A stretch of DNA of 9,292 nucleotides from Thiotrichaceae bacterium (GCA_027008885.1 JALVDQ010000303.1:1-9292), one strand, 5' to 3'; positions 1-7,407 are shown, numbered from the stretch's first letter. Program-made: numbers and translations. The notes: a model not told the origin generated them from the letters alone.

Positions 1-133
1 TTTCTCCAGCAGGACAGGCATTATTGCAAGGTGGTAAAAAATCCCGATAAACAGGTCGGCGGGTACGCACAGCCCCCGTTCCCTTATGAGATTCTATAAG
101 ATCTGGAATTGCAGTCATATCAGTTAAAGCCAT
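1..133 (-). CDS. GltD-like NAD(P)-binding Fe-S oxidoreductase, N-terminal fragment (5' end only)
   Basis: The reverse strand opens with ATG at 133 and reads 44 codons off the window edge. It contains RTRRPVYRDFLPPCNNACPA at residues 23-42. The CNNAC pair (Cys36, Cys40) in a PPCNNACPAGE context is the first iron-sulfur ligand motif of the domain that starts glutamate synthase small-subunit (GltD)-type and related NAD(P)H oxidoreductases. Those proteins feed electrons from NAD(P)H through FAD and 4Fe-4S clusters. A GGAG sequence lies 7 nt before the ATG, which supports this start. The gene is divergent from purA. The rest is outside the window, so a true glutamate synthase subunit cannot be told from the stand-alone paralogues that share this N-terminus; the GTGAVRTRRPVY lead is more like the latter (from memory of the family). 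Confidence 0.8.
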   Translation of the reverse strand, partial: MALTDMTAIPDLIESHKGTGAVRTRRPVYRDFLPPCNNACPAGE

Positions 134-169
134 TTAATTGCTCCATCGTTCGGGTTCCAAGCTGGTTAT

Positions 170-200
170 TTTATAACACCTGCTGGGTGTTAATATACAA
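170..200 (-). promoter_or_regulatory. Candidate promoter of the GltD-like gene with a dyad in a 19-bp spacer
   Basis: On the reverse strand, TTGTAT (200-195) and TATAAA (175-170) are separated by 19 bp. A 7-bp inverted repeat, TAACACC/GGTGTTA (174-180 and 186-192, 5-nt centre), fills that spacer. A long spacer with a dyad inside is the layout of promoters controlled by MerR-family activators. The -35 match is only the TTG core, so the assignment is tentative. Confidence 0.35.
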
Positions 201-283
201 GTTAAAGATAAACTGCTAGATAGATGACAAATATCATTAAGCTGCAAACCTGCATCCATGACTTTACGACGGTAAAAAAGTAT

Positions 284-309
284 CAAAAACAGGGGGGGAT
301 GGGTTGACA
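284..309 (+). repeat. G-run intergenic repeat, copy 1
   Basis: Copy 1 reads CAAAAACA, seven G, then ATGGGTTGACA. Copy 2 (1999-2023, reverse strand) is the same except for one fewer G, A for C at the left end and T for G near the right end. Copy 3 (5683-5701, reverse strand) keeps the A-run, G-run and ATGGGT but lacks the CA. The right end of copy 1 is the consensus -35 element TTGACA. A further GGGG at 315-318 leaves four G-tracts within 292-318, enough for a possible G-quadruplex on this strand. Confidence 0.5.
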
Positions 310-331
310 CAGGAGGGGTACTGTATAGAAG
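304..331 (+). promoter_or_regulatory. Candidate purA promoter
   Basis: A perfect TTGACA at 304-309 is followed 16 bp later by TAGAAG (326-331, 4 of 6 matches to TATAAT). An alternative -10, TATAGA at 324-329, would leave only 14 bp. Transcription would start near 338, giving a leader of about 108 nt before purA. Confidence 0.35.
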
Positions 332-385
332 ACAGGTGGTGAAATATATTGACTCTTTTTTGAACTCGCTTATGTACTAGTGTAG

Positions 386-1741
<1,356 letters not shown>

Positions 1742-1744
1742 TTA

Positions 1745-1912
1745 TTGGTAGTGGGGGAGTGAGTAAAAGCCTTGTTGATTTACTCGAATGCGGCAGGTTG
1801 GATTAGCGTAGCGTAATTCAACTCCAACCTAAGCCAGATAGAGTGCCACGATCTTGTCGGATTACGCTTAGGCTAAGCTGACCTACAAAACACAGCTTTG
1901 ACCCACTACCAA
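1745..1912. repeat. 168-bp REP/MITE-like element: palindrome pair inside 11-bp terminal inverted repeats
   Basis: The ends are perfect 11-bp inverted repeats, TTGGTAGTGGG (1745-1755) and CCCACTACCAA (1902-1912). Inside are two palindromic units in opposite orientation. The left unit (about 1793-1822) pairs GTTGGATTA with TAATTCAAC. The right unit (about 1856-1886) carries the perfect dyad GCTTAG-G-CTAAGC (1866-1878). The reverse complement of the right unit aligns to the left unit over about 31 nt with a few differences and one gap, as in paired REP (BIME-type) repeats. A 7-bp hairpin, GAGTAAA/TTTACTC (1761-1767 and 1779-1785), lies near the left end. No target-site duplication or coding potential is evident. 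Confidence 0.6.
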
Positions 1913-1998
1913 GGAACGAAACACAGGAGCAGTGGTTAGCAACGTGCCATTCTGCGTTTTTCATACTCAACTGACTACATGCCCTGTTTTCTGTCTGC

Positions 1999-2023
1999 TG
2001 TAAACCCATCCCCCCTGTTTTTT
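1999..2023 (-). repeat. G-run intergenic repeat, copy 2
   Basis: The reverse strand reads AAAAAACA, six G, then ATGGGTTTACA. It differs from copy 1 at 284-309 by one G fewer and two substitutions. It lies just upstream of rsuA in the opposite orientation to that gene, and its T-rich end runs into the candidate rsuA -10 box. Confidence 0.5.
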
Positions 2024-2024
2024 A

Positions 2025-2030
2025 TATATT
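2025..2030 (+). promoter_or_regulatory. Candidate -10 box for a near-leaderless rsuA transcript
   Basis: TATATT ends 5 nt before the rsuA ATG at 2036, and no purine-rich ribosome-binding site lies between. If this is the -10 element, transcription would begin at or next to the start codon. No good -35 is seen at the expected distance. Confidence 0.25.
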
Positions 2031-2035
2031 TTTAG

Positions 2036-2737
2036 ATGCGTCTCGACAAGCTTATTTCTCATTCCACTGCATTTACTCGCTCACAAGCCAGACGCGTGAT
2101 AAAAAAAGGGGAAGTTACTGTGGATGGCATTGTTATTACTAATCCGGCGCAGCATATTGGTGAGGATGCACAGCTAGAGTATCTGGGGGTTGCAGTAAAA
2201 AAGCCTGAACCCCGTTATCTGATGTTTAACAAGCCTGCGGGTGTTGTATGCGCAAATCACGATGAGCGGCATGCTACTGTGTTTGATTCACTGTTTTTGC
2301 CAAGACTTGAAACATTGCACATAGCCGGACGTCTCGATATTGATACCACGGGATTGGTACTGATTACAGATGATGGAGCCTGGCTGCACCGGATAACGTC
2401 TCCCAAATACAAGCACCAAAAAACCTATTTGCTTGATCTTGATTCAGCCATTACAGACAAGCAGATAAATGCTCTGGAAAATGGCATACAGCTAAAGGGT
2501 GAGAAAAAACGATGTCAACCGGCATCTGTGTTTAAGATCAGCCAAACCCGGATCAGGCTAAGTATTTACGAAGGTAAATATCATCAGGTAAAACGTATGC
2601 TGGCGGCAGTGGGTAATCATGTGCTGCAATTGCACCGGGAAAAAATTGCCAATATCCAGTTAGATAGCAGTTTAAAGGAAGGTCATTGGAGAGAATTAAC
2701 AGAAATGGAAATTAAAGGCATCTCTGACAAGGGATAA
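2036..2737 (+). CDS. rsuA: 16S rRNA pseudouridine(516) synthase
   Basis: RsuA isomerises U516 of 16S rRNA to pseudouridine during 30S assembly. The 233 residues match the usual length of about 231. An S4 RNA-binding domain covers about residues 1-50 (MRLDKLISHS, RSQARRVIKKGEVTVDG). The catalytic domain follows, with YLMFNKPAGVVC at 61-72, the active-site motif GRLDIDTTGLVLITDDG with catalytic Asp101, and YEGKYHQVKRML at 178-189. The S4 domain together with the short GRLDIDTTG form points to RsuA rather than RluB, RluE or RluF, although those share the fold. An in-frame TAG immediately precedes the ATG, so translation cannot start further upstream, yet no Shine-Dalgarno is visible. A hairpin with a T-run lies about 80 bp after the stop. 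Confidence 0.93.
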   Translation: MRLDKLISHSTAFTRSQARRVIKKGEVTVDGIVITNPAQHIGEDAQLEYLGVAVKKPEPRYLMFNKPAGVVCANHDERHATVFDSLFLPRLETLHIAGRLDIDTTGLVLITDDGAWLHRITSPKYKHQKTYLLDLDSAITDKQINALENGIQLKGEKKRCQPASVFKISQTRIRLSIYEGKYHQVKRMLAAVGNHVLQLHREKIANIQLDSSLKEGHWRELTEMEIKGISDKG

Positions 2738-2759
2738 TGGGAAAAGATGAATAAAAGAA

Positions 2760-2787
2760 GGGCGATTAGGTATTAACCTAATCGCCC
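2760..2787 (-). terminator. Perfect 12-bp hairpin, terminator of the beta-barrel gene
   Basis: GGGCGATTAGGT and ACCTAATCGCCC pair perfectly around the loop ATTA. On the reverse strand the stem is followed by the T-rich tract CTTCTTTTATTC, fitting a rho-independent terminator for the minus-strand gene that ends at 2857. On the plus strand no T-run follows, although the stem could still act on rsuA transcripts. Confidence 0.7.
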
Positions 2788-2819
2788 AGTGACAAACACA
2801 GGAGTCTGTCTATCCAGCT

Positions 2820-2858
2820 ATCCTGAAGTCATGCACGACTCAGGATTCCGGTTTTTTT
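2820..2858 (+). terminator. Hairpin plus T-run, terminator of rsuA
   Basis: ATCCTGA (2820-2826) pairs with TCAGGAT (2840-2846), extended inward by GTC/GAC with one bulged A. A run of seven T follows at 2852-2858 after TCCGG. The T-run overlaps the stop codon of the convergent gene, so the terminators of the two genes are interleaved. Confidence 0.6.
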
Positions 2859-4032
2859 ATTTTAAGCGGTAACGGATACCCATATTGATGCTTTTGTCTG
2901 TACCATCATGGTCTGTTCCGTCATCATTAACAATTTTTGCCTCGATACTGTAATCCAGAGAATTGGTCAGTTCATAAAGGAAGGTAGAACTGAGTATATT
3001 GGTGGTAGTATCCTTGCCGCCGTCAATCTTGTTATACTGCAGTGTCCAGGCGTTTTCCCAGTCAATACGGTCATCAATTTCATGTGTTAATGTCATGTTA
3101 TTAATGAATTTGTACGCATCAGAAGCACTGTTATCAAATATCGTGGTTAAAACAGCTTCATTTGAGAATTGGGTGCGGTTACTCAATGGGCGGTGATATT
3201 CAGCACCCAGCTCAAGGCCTGGCTTGTTTGTAATTCCGCTAAAGTTTGAGCCAATGTAGTTTAGACCTGCGCGAACTTTCCAGCCCAGCTTGCGGGTAGA
3301 TATGCGCTCATCTACAAGTACATCACGAGCTTGCAAAACACCTGCCGCATTGAGGTTTCCAGAGAGGACACCAGAGCTTCTAAGTGCTGCTTCAATATCG
3401 GCTAACCAGTATTTCTGATAATCTTTTCTGCCATGCTTACTGGCATACTCAGCTTCTCTGGCAATGATATTGGCAATCTGGTTATATGAGGCTTTTGATG
3501 GCTTGCCATGTATCGAACCACGGTAGTTAAGTGCATCAATCAGGCGAATCGCCTTAGCCATTGGCGTCACATTGATGACTCGACCATAGCCCAGACCTAC
3601 ACCCAGGGTAGTATCAAGTTTTTCGCTTCCACTTTTTTTTCCAACGCCTATTTTACCAAACCAGAATGCACCTCTGTTATTCGCTGTAAAATAGTTATCT
3701 ACCGTGCTGTTTCCGTAAACTGAATAGGTATGAGTTTTACGGTCACCAGTTTTTCCGCCACGTTTTATGCTGCCATCAGCGTTTAGTTTAAAAGTGGTAT
3801 CGCGCCTGGGGGTACTGATAACCTTATTGTATTTGGTATTCAGATCAAGATTGTAGCTTGCTTTGTCATCATCGCGTGCCTTGGCTAAATTGGCATTCGC
3901 AGATAAATAAGCATCTTCAAAGGCACTGCTTGCCTCGGTATAGTCATAAAGAGTTACATCAGCCATTGCTGGAATGGCAATGGAAGAAATAGCCAGTGAA
4001 ATAGCCAGTTTTAGTGTTTTTTGTTTCATCAT
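2857..4032 (-). CDS. Outer-membrane beta-barrel protein with internal helical insert, unknown function
   Basis: I do not recognise this 391-residue protein with certainty. A clear Sec signal peptide (residues 1-24, ending PAMA before DVTLYDY) exports it. Residues about 60-150 and 250-391 show alternating polar/apolar strands typical of outer-membrane barrels (TTLGVGLGYG, WKVRAGLNYIGSNF, PGLELGAEYHRPL, FLYELTNSLDYSIEAKIV, SINMGIRYRLK). The last third resembles DUF481/YdiY-type barrels, a weak similarity. Between these halves, residues about 151-245 form a charged, apparently helical segment (IANIIAREAEYASKHG, YWLADIEAALRSSG). The protein ends in Lys instead of the aromatic residue usual for BAM substrates. 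Two Met codons start the ORF; GGAG lies 3 nt before the first and 6 nt before the second, so translation may begin at 4029. It is separated from darP by 235 bp containing three palindromes and probably has its own promoter. Confidence 0.75.
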   Translation of the reverse strand: MMKQKTLKLAISLAISSIAIPAMADVTLYDYTEASSAFEDAYLSANANLAKARDDDKASYNLDLNTKYNKVISTPRRDTTFKLNADGSIKRGGKTGDRKTHTYSVYGNSTVDNYFTANNRGAFWFGKIGVGKKSGSEKLDTTLGVGLGYGRVINVTPMAKAIRLIDALNYRGSIHGKPSKASYNQIANIIAREAEYASKHGRKDYQKYWLADIEAALRSSGVLSGNLNAAGVLQARDVLVDERISTRKLGWKVRAGLNYIGSNFSGITNKPGLELGAEYHRPLSNRTQFSNEAVLTTIFDNSASDAYKFINNMTLTHEIDDRIDWENAWTLQYNKIDGGKDTTTNILSSTFLYELTNSLDYSIEAKIVNDDGTDHDGTDKSINMGIRYRLK

Positions 4033-4057
4033 AAACTCCGTCGTTTATTTTGTTGCT

Positions 4058-4073
4058 GTTGTAAAAATACAAC
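4058..4073. promoter_or_regulatory. 16-bp palindromic operator candidate, promoter-proximal
   Basis: GTTGTA-AAAA-TACAAC is a perfect 6+6 dyad located 26-41 bp upstream of the beta-barrel start codon. It directly abuts and partly overlaps a good minus-strand -10 (TATAGT, 4077-4072), so a bound protein would cover the transcription start. A 14/16 identical copy lies at 4218-4233. Confidence 0.45.
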
Positions 4074-4098
4074 TATATTAAAAATATCATGTACTTTA

Positions 4099-4111
4099 GG
4101 GCAGTCTGCCC
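4099..4111. promoter_or_regulatory. 13-bp perfect palindrome, possible activator site
   Basis: GGGCAG-T-CTGCCC is perfectly symmetric and stands out as a GC-rich island in AT-rich surroundings. If TATAGT at 4077-4072 is the -10 of the beta-barrel gene, this dyad is centred near -40, where a -35 would be; no -35 consensus is present. That is the position of a class II activator site. Confidence 0.35.
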
Positions 4112-4217
4112 ATAAAATAGTTCAATAAAAATGCAGATATAGTCTGGTGTTACTTAAAATATAAAAATGTTTTGATATTTATCAATTAATTCTGCATCAG
4201 CTTATAATTTTACCAGT

Positions 4218-4233
4218 GTTGTAATAAAACAAC
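4218..4233. promoter_or_regulatory. 16-bp palindromic operator candidate, distal copy
   Basis: GTTGTAATAAAACAAC matches the dyad at 4058-4073 in 14 of 16 positions and begins exactly 160 bp from it. It sits between the darP stop and the beta-barrel promoter. It could also be a weak darP terminator hairpin (TGTTGT/ACAACA), but no T-run follows on the reverse strand. Confidence 0.4.
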
Positions 4234-4267
4234 AACAGCCACAGGATATAAGAGAAATGCCTTGTGT

Positions 4268-4798
4268 TCAGTCTCCTTGTAGCTCAGTTAGATACTTAAA
4301 TAGCATACGGGACGCTTTCGGCGGCTTGTTATTTTGTGCTTCCTTATTGATATTGCGGATTAACTGACGCAGATGTTGACGATCTGCGTCTAATTTCTCT
4401 ACCAGTTCATTTAGCAGCTCATTATCTCCGCTAACAAGCCGCTCACGCCATGCTTCAAGCTGATGAAATTCTTCGGCTTGCTGCTGCCGGGGCAGGGCAA
4501 GTTGCCTGAGCTGGGAGCGAATGGCTTCAAGGTCTTCTTCGGGCATTATCCCCGAGATATAACGTAACTGACGTTGCAGTGCTGATTTTTTCAGTTTTTT
4601 TGCCAGTGTTACTGCATCGCGCATTCTTTCAGACAAGTCAATCTGCTCAAGTTTGCTTTTGGGTAATTCAACCAGTTCACGTCCGAGCTCGTGTAATATT
4701 TTCATTTCCCGTTTTAGTGCTGTTTTATTTGGACGTTCTTTATAAGGTTTGCCCGTATGTGGATTAATTTCTTCGAGCTGATGTGAATTGTCTGTCAT
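4268..4798 (-). CDS. darP: DarP (YjgA), ribosome-associated 50S maturation factor
   Basis: DarP (YjgA, DUF615) is a small cytoplasmic helical protein that binds late 50S assembly intermediates. The 176 residues compare with about 183 in E. coli. Hallmarks are the N-terminal KREMKILHELGRELVELP (29-46), KLKKSALQRQLRYISGIM near 68-85, and the conserved C-terminal run DADRQHLRQLIRNINKEAQN followed by KPPKASRMLFKYLTEL. It is rich in charged residues and has no signal or membrane segment. The N-terminus is short and lacks the acidic stretch of the E. coli protein. It begins only 6 nt after the murI stop and has no clear Shine-Dalgarno of its own, which suggests co-transcription and translational coupling with murI. 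Its usual neighbour in many proteobacteria is pmbA/tldE, so the link to murI is a local arrangement. Confidence 0.92.
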   Translation of the reverse strand: MTDNSHQLEEINPHTGKPYKERPNKTALKREMKILHELGRELVELPKSKLEQIDLSERMRDAVTLAKKLKKSALQRQLRYISGIMPEEDLEAIRSQLRQLALPRQQQAEEFHQLEAWRERLVSGDNELLNELVEKLDADRQHLRQLIRNINKEAQNNKPPKASRMLFKYLTELQGD

Positions 4799-4804
4799 GG
4801 TGCT

Positions 4805-5641
4805 TTATAAATCCAGAATTTGTATTTCGTTTTCAAGTGGATCATGCCATAACTTTTTCATGGCGTTGTGGTATTTTTTATCATGGCTGCTATTAAAAAA
4901 GCGTAGATCAGGATGATAAAAAGTGGCGGCGGTTCCCGGGATAATTTTCTCTAGCTGGTTCTGTTTTAAAATTCTTTGTAATTGTTCTGCTACCGGCTTT
5001 CCGGTTTCCAGAATATCAATCTCGCTTCCTGTAATTTTGCGGATTGCCGGAAGTAAAAAAGGGTAATGCGTGCAGCCAAGTATGAGAGCATCCGCGCCCT
5101 GATCTAACAGGGGTTGAATATAATGCCGCAAAAGTTGCTCTGTTTCTTCACTCTGAAATTCACATGCTTCCACCTGTTCTACCAGACCCGGACATGCCTG
5201 GGCGAGTACTTTTTTGCCTTTTGCATAGCGCTCGGTAAGCCCCAGTAAACGGCTGCTGCTAATGGTTCGCTGTGTGGCAAGTACCCCAATGATGCCACTT
5301 TTGCTTAATCTGGCTGCAGGCTTGATGGCAGGCTCCAGACCGATAATGGGCACGTCCAGGGTTCCGCGAAGTAGCTCTGCTGCCTCAGCCGTTGCTGTGT
5401 TACAGGCGATTACTATCGCTTTCACGCCTTGATCGAGTAAAAACTCCGCGATTAGTCGGGAGCGTTTACGCACATGGGAGGCACTGCGATCACCGTAGGG
5501 AGCGTGCGCCGAATCACCAACATAAATCAGGCTTTCATGGGGGAGTAATTGATGGATTTCCCTGAGTACCGAAAGTCCACCAATGCCGGAGTCAAAAACC
5601 CCAATAGGGCATATATCTCCGATCGCAATTGGGGGTAGCAT
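4805..5641 (-). CDS. murI: Glutamate racemase
   Basis: MurI interconverts L- and D-glutamate and supplies D-Glu for peptidoglycan precursors in the cytoplasm. The 278-residue length fits. Motifs in order: IGVFDSGIGGLSVLREI (13-29, Asp17 and Ser18), VGDSAHAPYG (41-50), the first catalytic cysteine in ACNTAT (Cys80), IGLEPAIKPA, and the second catalytic cysteine in GCTHYPFL (Cys190, with His192). Both half-active sites are intact, so the enzyme should be functional. The chosen ATG gives a 12-residue lead before IGVFDSG, which is ordinary. The only ribosome-binding candidate, GGGA 5 nt before ATG, is inside a strong upstream hairpin. It heads a likely murI-darP pair and lies 77 bp after the secreted glycosidase gene. 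Confidence 0.97.
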   Translation of the reverse strand: MLPPIAIGDICPIGVFDSGIGGLSVLREIHQLLPHESLIYVGDSAHAPYGDRSASHVRKRSRLIAEFLLDQGVKAIVIACNTATAEAAELLRGTLDVPIIGLEPAIKPAARLSKSGIIGVLATQRTISSSRLLGLTERYAKGKKVLAQACPGLVEQVEACEFQSEETEQLLRHYIQPLLDQGADALILGCTHYPFLLPAIRKITGSEIDILETGKPVAEQLQRILKQNQLEKIIPGTAATFYHPDLRFFNSSHDKKYHNAMKKLWHDPLENEIQILDL

Positions 5642-5643
5642 AT

Positions 5644-5679
5644 TATCCCGTTATTCCGTTGAACCAGAATAACAGGATA
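5644..5679 (-). promoter_or_regulatory. Leader hairpin that would sequester the murI ribosome-binding site
   Basis: TATCCcGTTATTC (5644-5656) and GAATAACaGGATA (5667-5679) pair as 12 base pairs with one mismatch around a 10-nt loop. On the reverse strand the 3' arm is GAATAACGGGATA, ending 2 nt before the murI ATG and including the sole Shine-Dalgarno-like GGGA. It could hinder initiation or, less likely, terminate read-through; no T-run follows it in the murI direction. Confidence 0.5.
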
Positions 5680-5682
5680 CTA

Positions 5683-5701
5683 CCCATCCCCCCCCTTTTT
5701 T
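5683..5701 (-). repeat. G-run intergenic repeat, copy 3
   Basis: The reverse strand reads six A, eight G, then ATGGG. It is the shortest of three copies (284-309, 1999-2023) and lacks the CA between A-run and G-run. It lies between the glycosidase stop and the murI leader hairpin, oriented toward murI. Confidence 0.4.
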
Positions 5702-5718
5702 AACTATTTTAACTGACA

Positions 5719-7407
5719 CTATCTGCCACGAAGATAATTGATCATGGCATTATATTTGGGAGTACGAGTACCTGCCCTGGGTAACATGGGGAAATAATTA
5801 CGATCAGTGATTGCTGAAATACCATTAAAGTGCATTAGCATATCGCCACCGGCACGATGCCAGGCATGCAGGTATTTTGAGTAGGCTGTTCCCATACGCG
5901 GGTCAAGGTTGGCATCAGCAAAAAAGCTAAAGATTTTGGGATCATAAATAACATGTGGGCGATCCACACGCAGTAAATGTTGACCACCTTCATAAGCCAA
6001 TAACTTTACACCGTATTTTCTTGCCAGATCCACATTTTTCTTTACCCTGTCTTCAATCGCATTTTTAATTGCACCACCCTGATAATTGGCTTTTGCCAAT
6101 CCGCCATAAAGGATTTCCTTAAATAATAGACTCATGCCTCTATTACCCTGACGCGCCCAGCGTTTAACAAGATTGCGATTTTCAATGCGGGCAATATAGT
6201 CACCGAAGTAGGGTGCAACGGCATAGGCATCAAAATGTTTGTAGCAATCACCACCTGCTAATGGACAGGTCATTAATTCTTCGCCCATTTGAGGTGCTGA
6301 ACCATAGGCAGAGACAACACAGACGGCACGATTACCAAGATTGCGTTTAAATATGCTACAGATTTCCTTGCTGCGTTTGGCATTGTAGTTAAGTGCCAAA
6401 AATAATCTGCGGGTGTGTGGATTCTTTATCTTTAGTTTTCCCCTGGGCCACAGTTTTAAACCCATTTTGGCCGCATAATGCGTGGCAGGATACATATTGT
6501 TCCAAATCTCGTTTGAGTATTCAACATACACCTTTTGATTATGTTTCAGGCGTTTTTTTACTGTGTAGGCAAAGTTTTGCACAAAACGGTCTGTGGCTTT
6601 ATGGGGTATTGAAAACCAGGGTGAGGCATTGGCAGCATTTGCCAGATCAATCATCGCTTCAATAGGTACGCCTGCATCATGATTATAGAAAGCCGAACGC
6701 AAGGTAGACCTGTCTTTCCAGCGGGAAAGATTTGTGTCTTTGGTGTTTTGCCAGGGCATAAAACGAATCGCGTTAAAGGGTCTGACACTGCGTAAATATT
6801 CCGGGTTAATTGTTTGCTTTTTATAGATATTTGCATATTTTTGCGGAATCACTTTGATATCACGAATATAGTTACGCGGATTAATGCGTGTGATATGAAG
6901 GCGTAAACTGCGTTTGGCAGAGCGCAGATTAAAATCAATGCGCCCCGGCACCTGGCGAATAATCTCCACGTCGCCCTGTATTTCGATATCTGCATCCCCG
7001 CGGTATGTAACAAAATGACGCCCCACAGGAAAATCAGCGGGCATGTCCCAGATGGCATTTATCGAAGTAAAAATAGGGCGTTCAGCACGCGCTGGCAAGC
7101 GTGTTGGCCAGCCATTTGCGTCAACAGAGACCTTCTCGGATTCTTTGGTATTAAACGAGTTTTTCTTGGTGCATCCGGGGTCAATGGCACGGTTTTTTTG
7201 CCAGTCAAAGCGACAGGATGTAATCCATCCCCGTGAAACCTTAAAAATATCAATAAACGGATTGGAAGATGCTAATTGATGCATTCCGCTGGTGTTATAG
7301 CCGAGGCGATGACCTGGCGCTGCCTGCACTGAATTTGCTAAAAGTATCGTCAACAGGCATAAAATGCCAAATAGCGTGTGTGTGAATAACGTCCTTGAAT
7401 ACATCAT
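5719..7407 (-). CDS. Secreted clan GH-A-like (TIM-barrel) glycoside hydrolase candidate
   Basis: This 562-residue protein has a Sec signal peptide (residues about 1-30, hydrophobic GILCLLTILLANSVQAA) and is exported. Residues about 31-200 look like a beta-rich N-terminal domain (VGRHFVTYRGDADIEIQGDV). Residues about 205-562 resemble a (beta/alpha)8 barrel of clan GH-A. VYVEYSNEIWN (293-303) carries the Asn-Glu pair expected of the acid/base (Glu300), and LLAYEGGQHL (469-478) the candidate nucleophile Glu473. Both glutamates and the spacing fit a retaining enzyme. I recall relatives labelled cellulose-binding protein without a defined GH family; substrate is unknown. The start has two Met codons and only a weak ribosome site (AAGGA is 17 nt upstream). 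The previous gene is a secreted acetylesterase in the same direction, suggesting a shared polysaccharide substrate. Confidence 0.7.
   Translation of the reverse strand: MMYSRTLFTHTLFGILCLLTILLANSVQAAPGHRLGYNTSGMHQLASSNPFIDIFKVSRGWITSCRFDWQKNRAIDPGCTKKNSFNTKESEKVSVDANGWPTRLPARAERPIFTSINAIWDMPADFPVGRHFVTYRGDADIEIQGDVEIIRQVPGRIDFNLRSAKRSLRLHITRINPRNYIRDIKVIPQKYANIYKKQTINPEYLRSVRPFNAIRFMPWQNTKDTNLSRWKDRSTLRSAFYNHDAGVPIEAMIDLANAANASPWFSIPHKATDRFVQNFAYTVKKRLKHNQKVYVEYSNEIWNNMYPATHYAAKMGLKLWPRGKLKIKNPHTRRLFLALNYNAKRSKEICSIFKRNLGNRAVCVVSAYGSAPQMGEELMTCPLAGGDCYKHFDAYAVAPYFGDYIARIENRNLVKRWARQGNRGMSLLFKEILYGGLAKANYQGGAIKNAIEDRVKKNVDLARKYGVKLLAYEGGQHLLRVDRPHVIYDPKIFSFFADANLDPRMGTAYSKYLHAWHRAGGDMLMHFNGISAITDRNYFPMLPRAGTRTPKYNAMINYLRGR

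Noticed and set aside
224..307. A 27-codon plus-strand ORF, MTNIIKLQTCIHDF onwards
   Set aside because: It has no ribosome-binding site, runs through the G-run repeat and shows no recognisable family; likely chance.
1761..1785. GAGTAAA/TTTACTC hairpin as purA terminator
   Set aside because: The stem is AT-rich with an 11-nt loop and no T-run follows; kept only as part of the repeat element.
1818..2009. A 63-residue minus-strand ORF between purA and rsuA
   Set aside because: It lies across the REP-like element and the G-run repeat, with no family resemblance.
2857..4032. A defence, toxin or secretion-system role for the barrel protein
   Set aside because: Nothing in sequence or neighbours (darP, rsuA) supports this; only the outer-membrane barrel character is justified.
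4272..4300. A tRNA-like string TGTAGCTCAGTTAGA on the plus strand
   Set aside because: It resembles a tRNA D-arm but no cloverleaf, anticodon arm or T-loop follows, and the bases encode the conserved C-terminus of DarP on the other strand.
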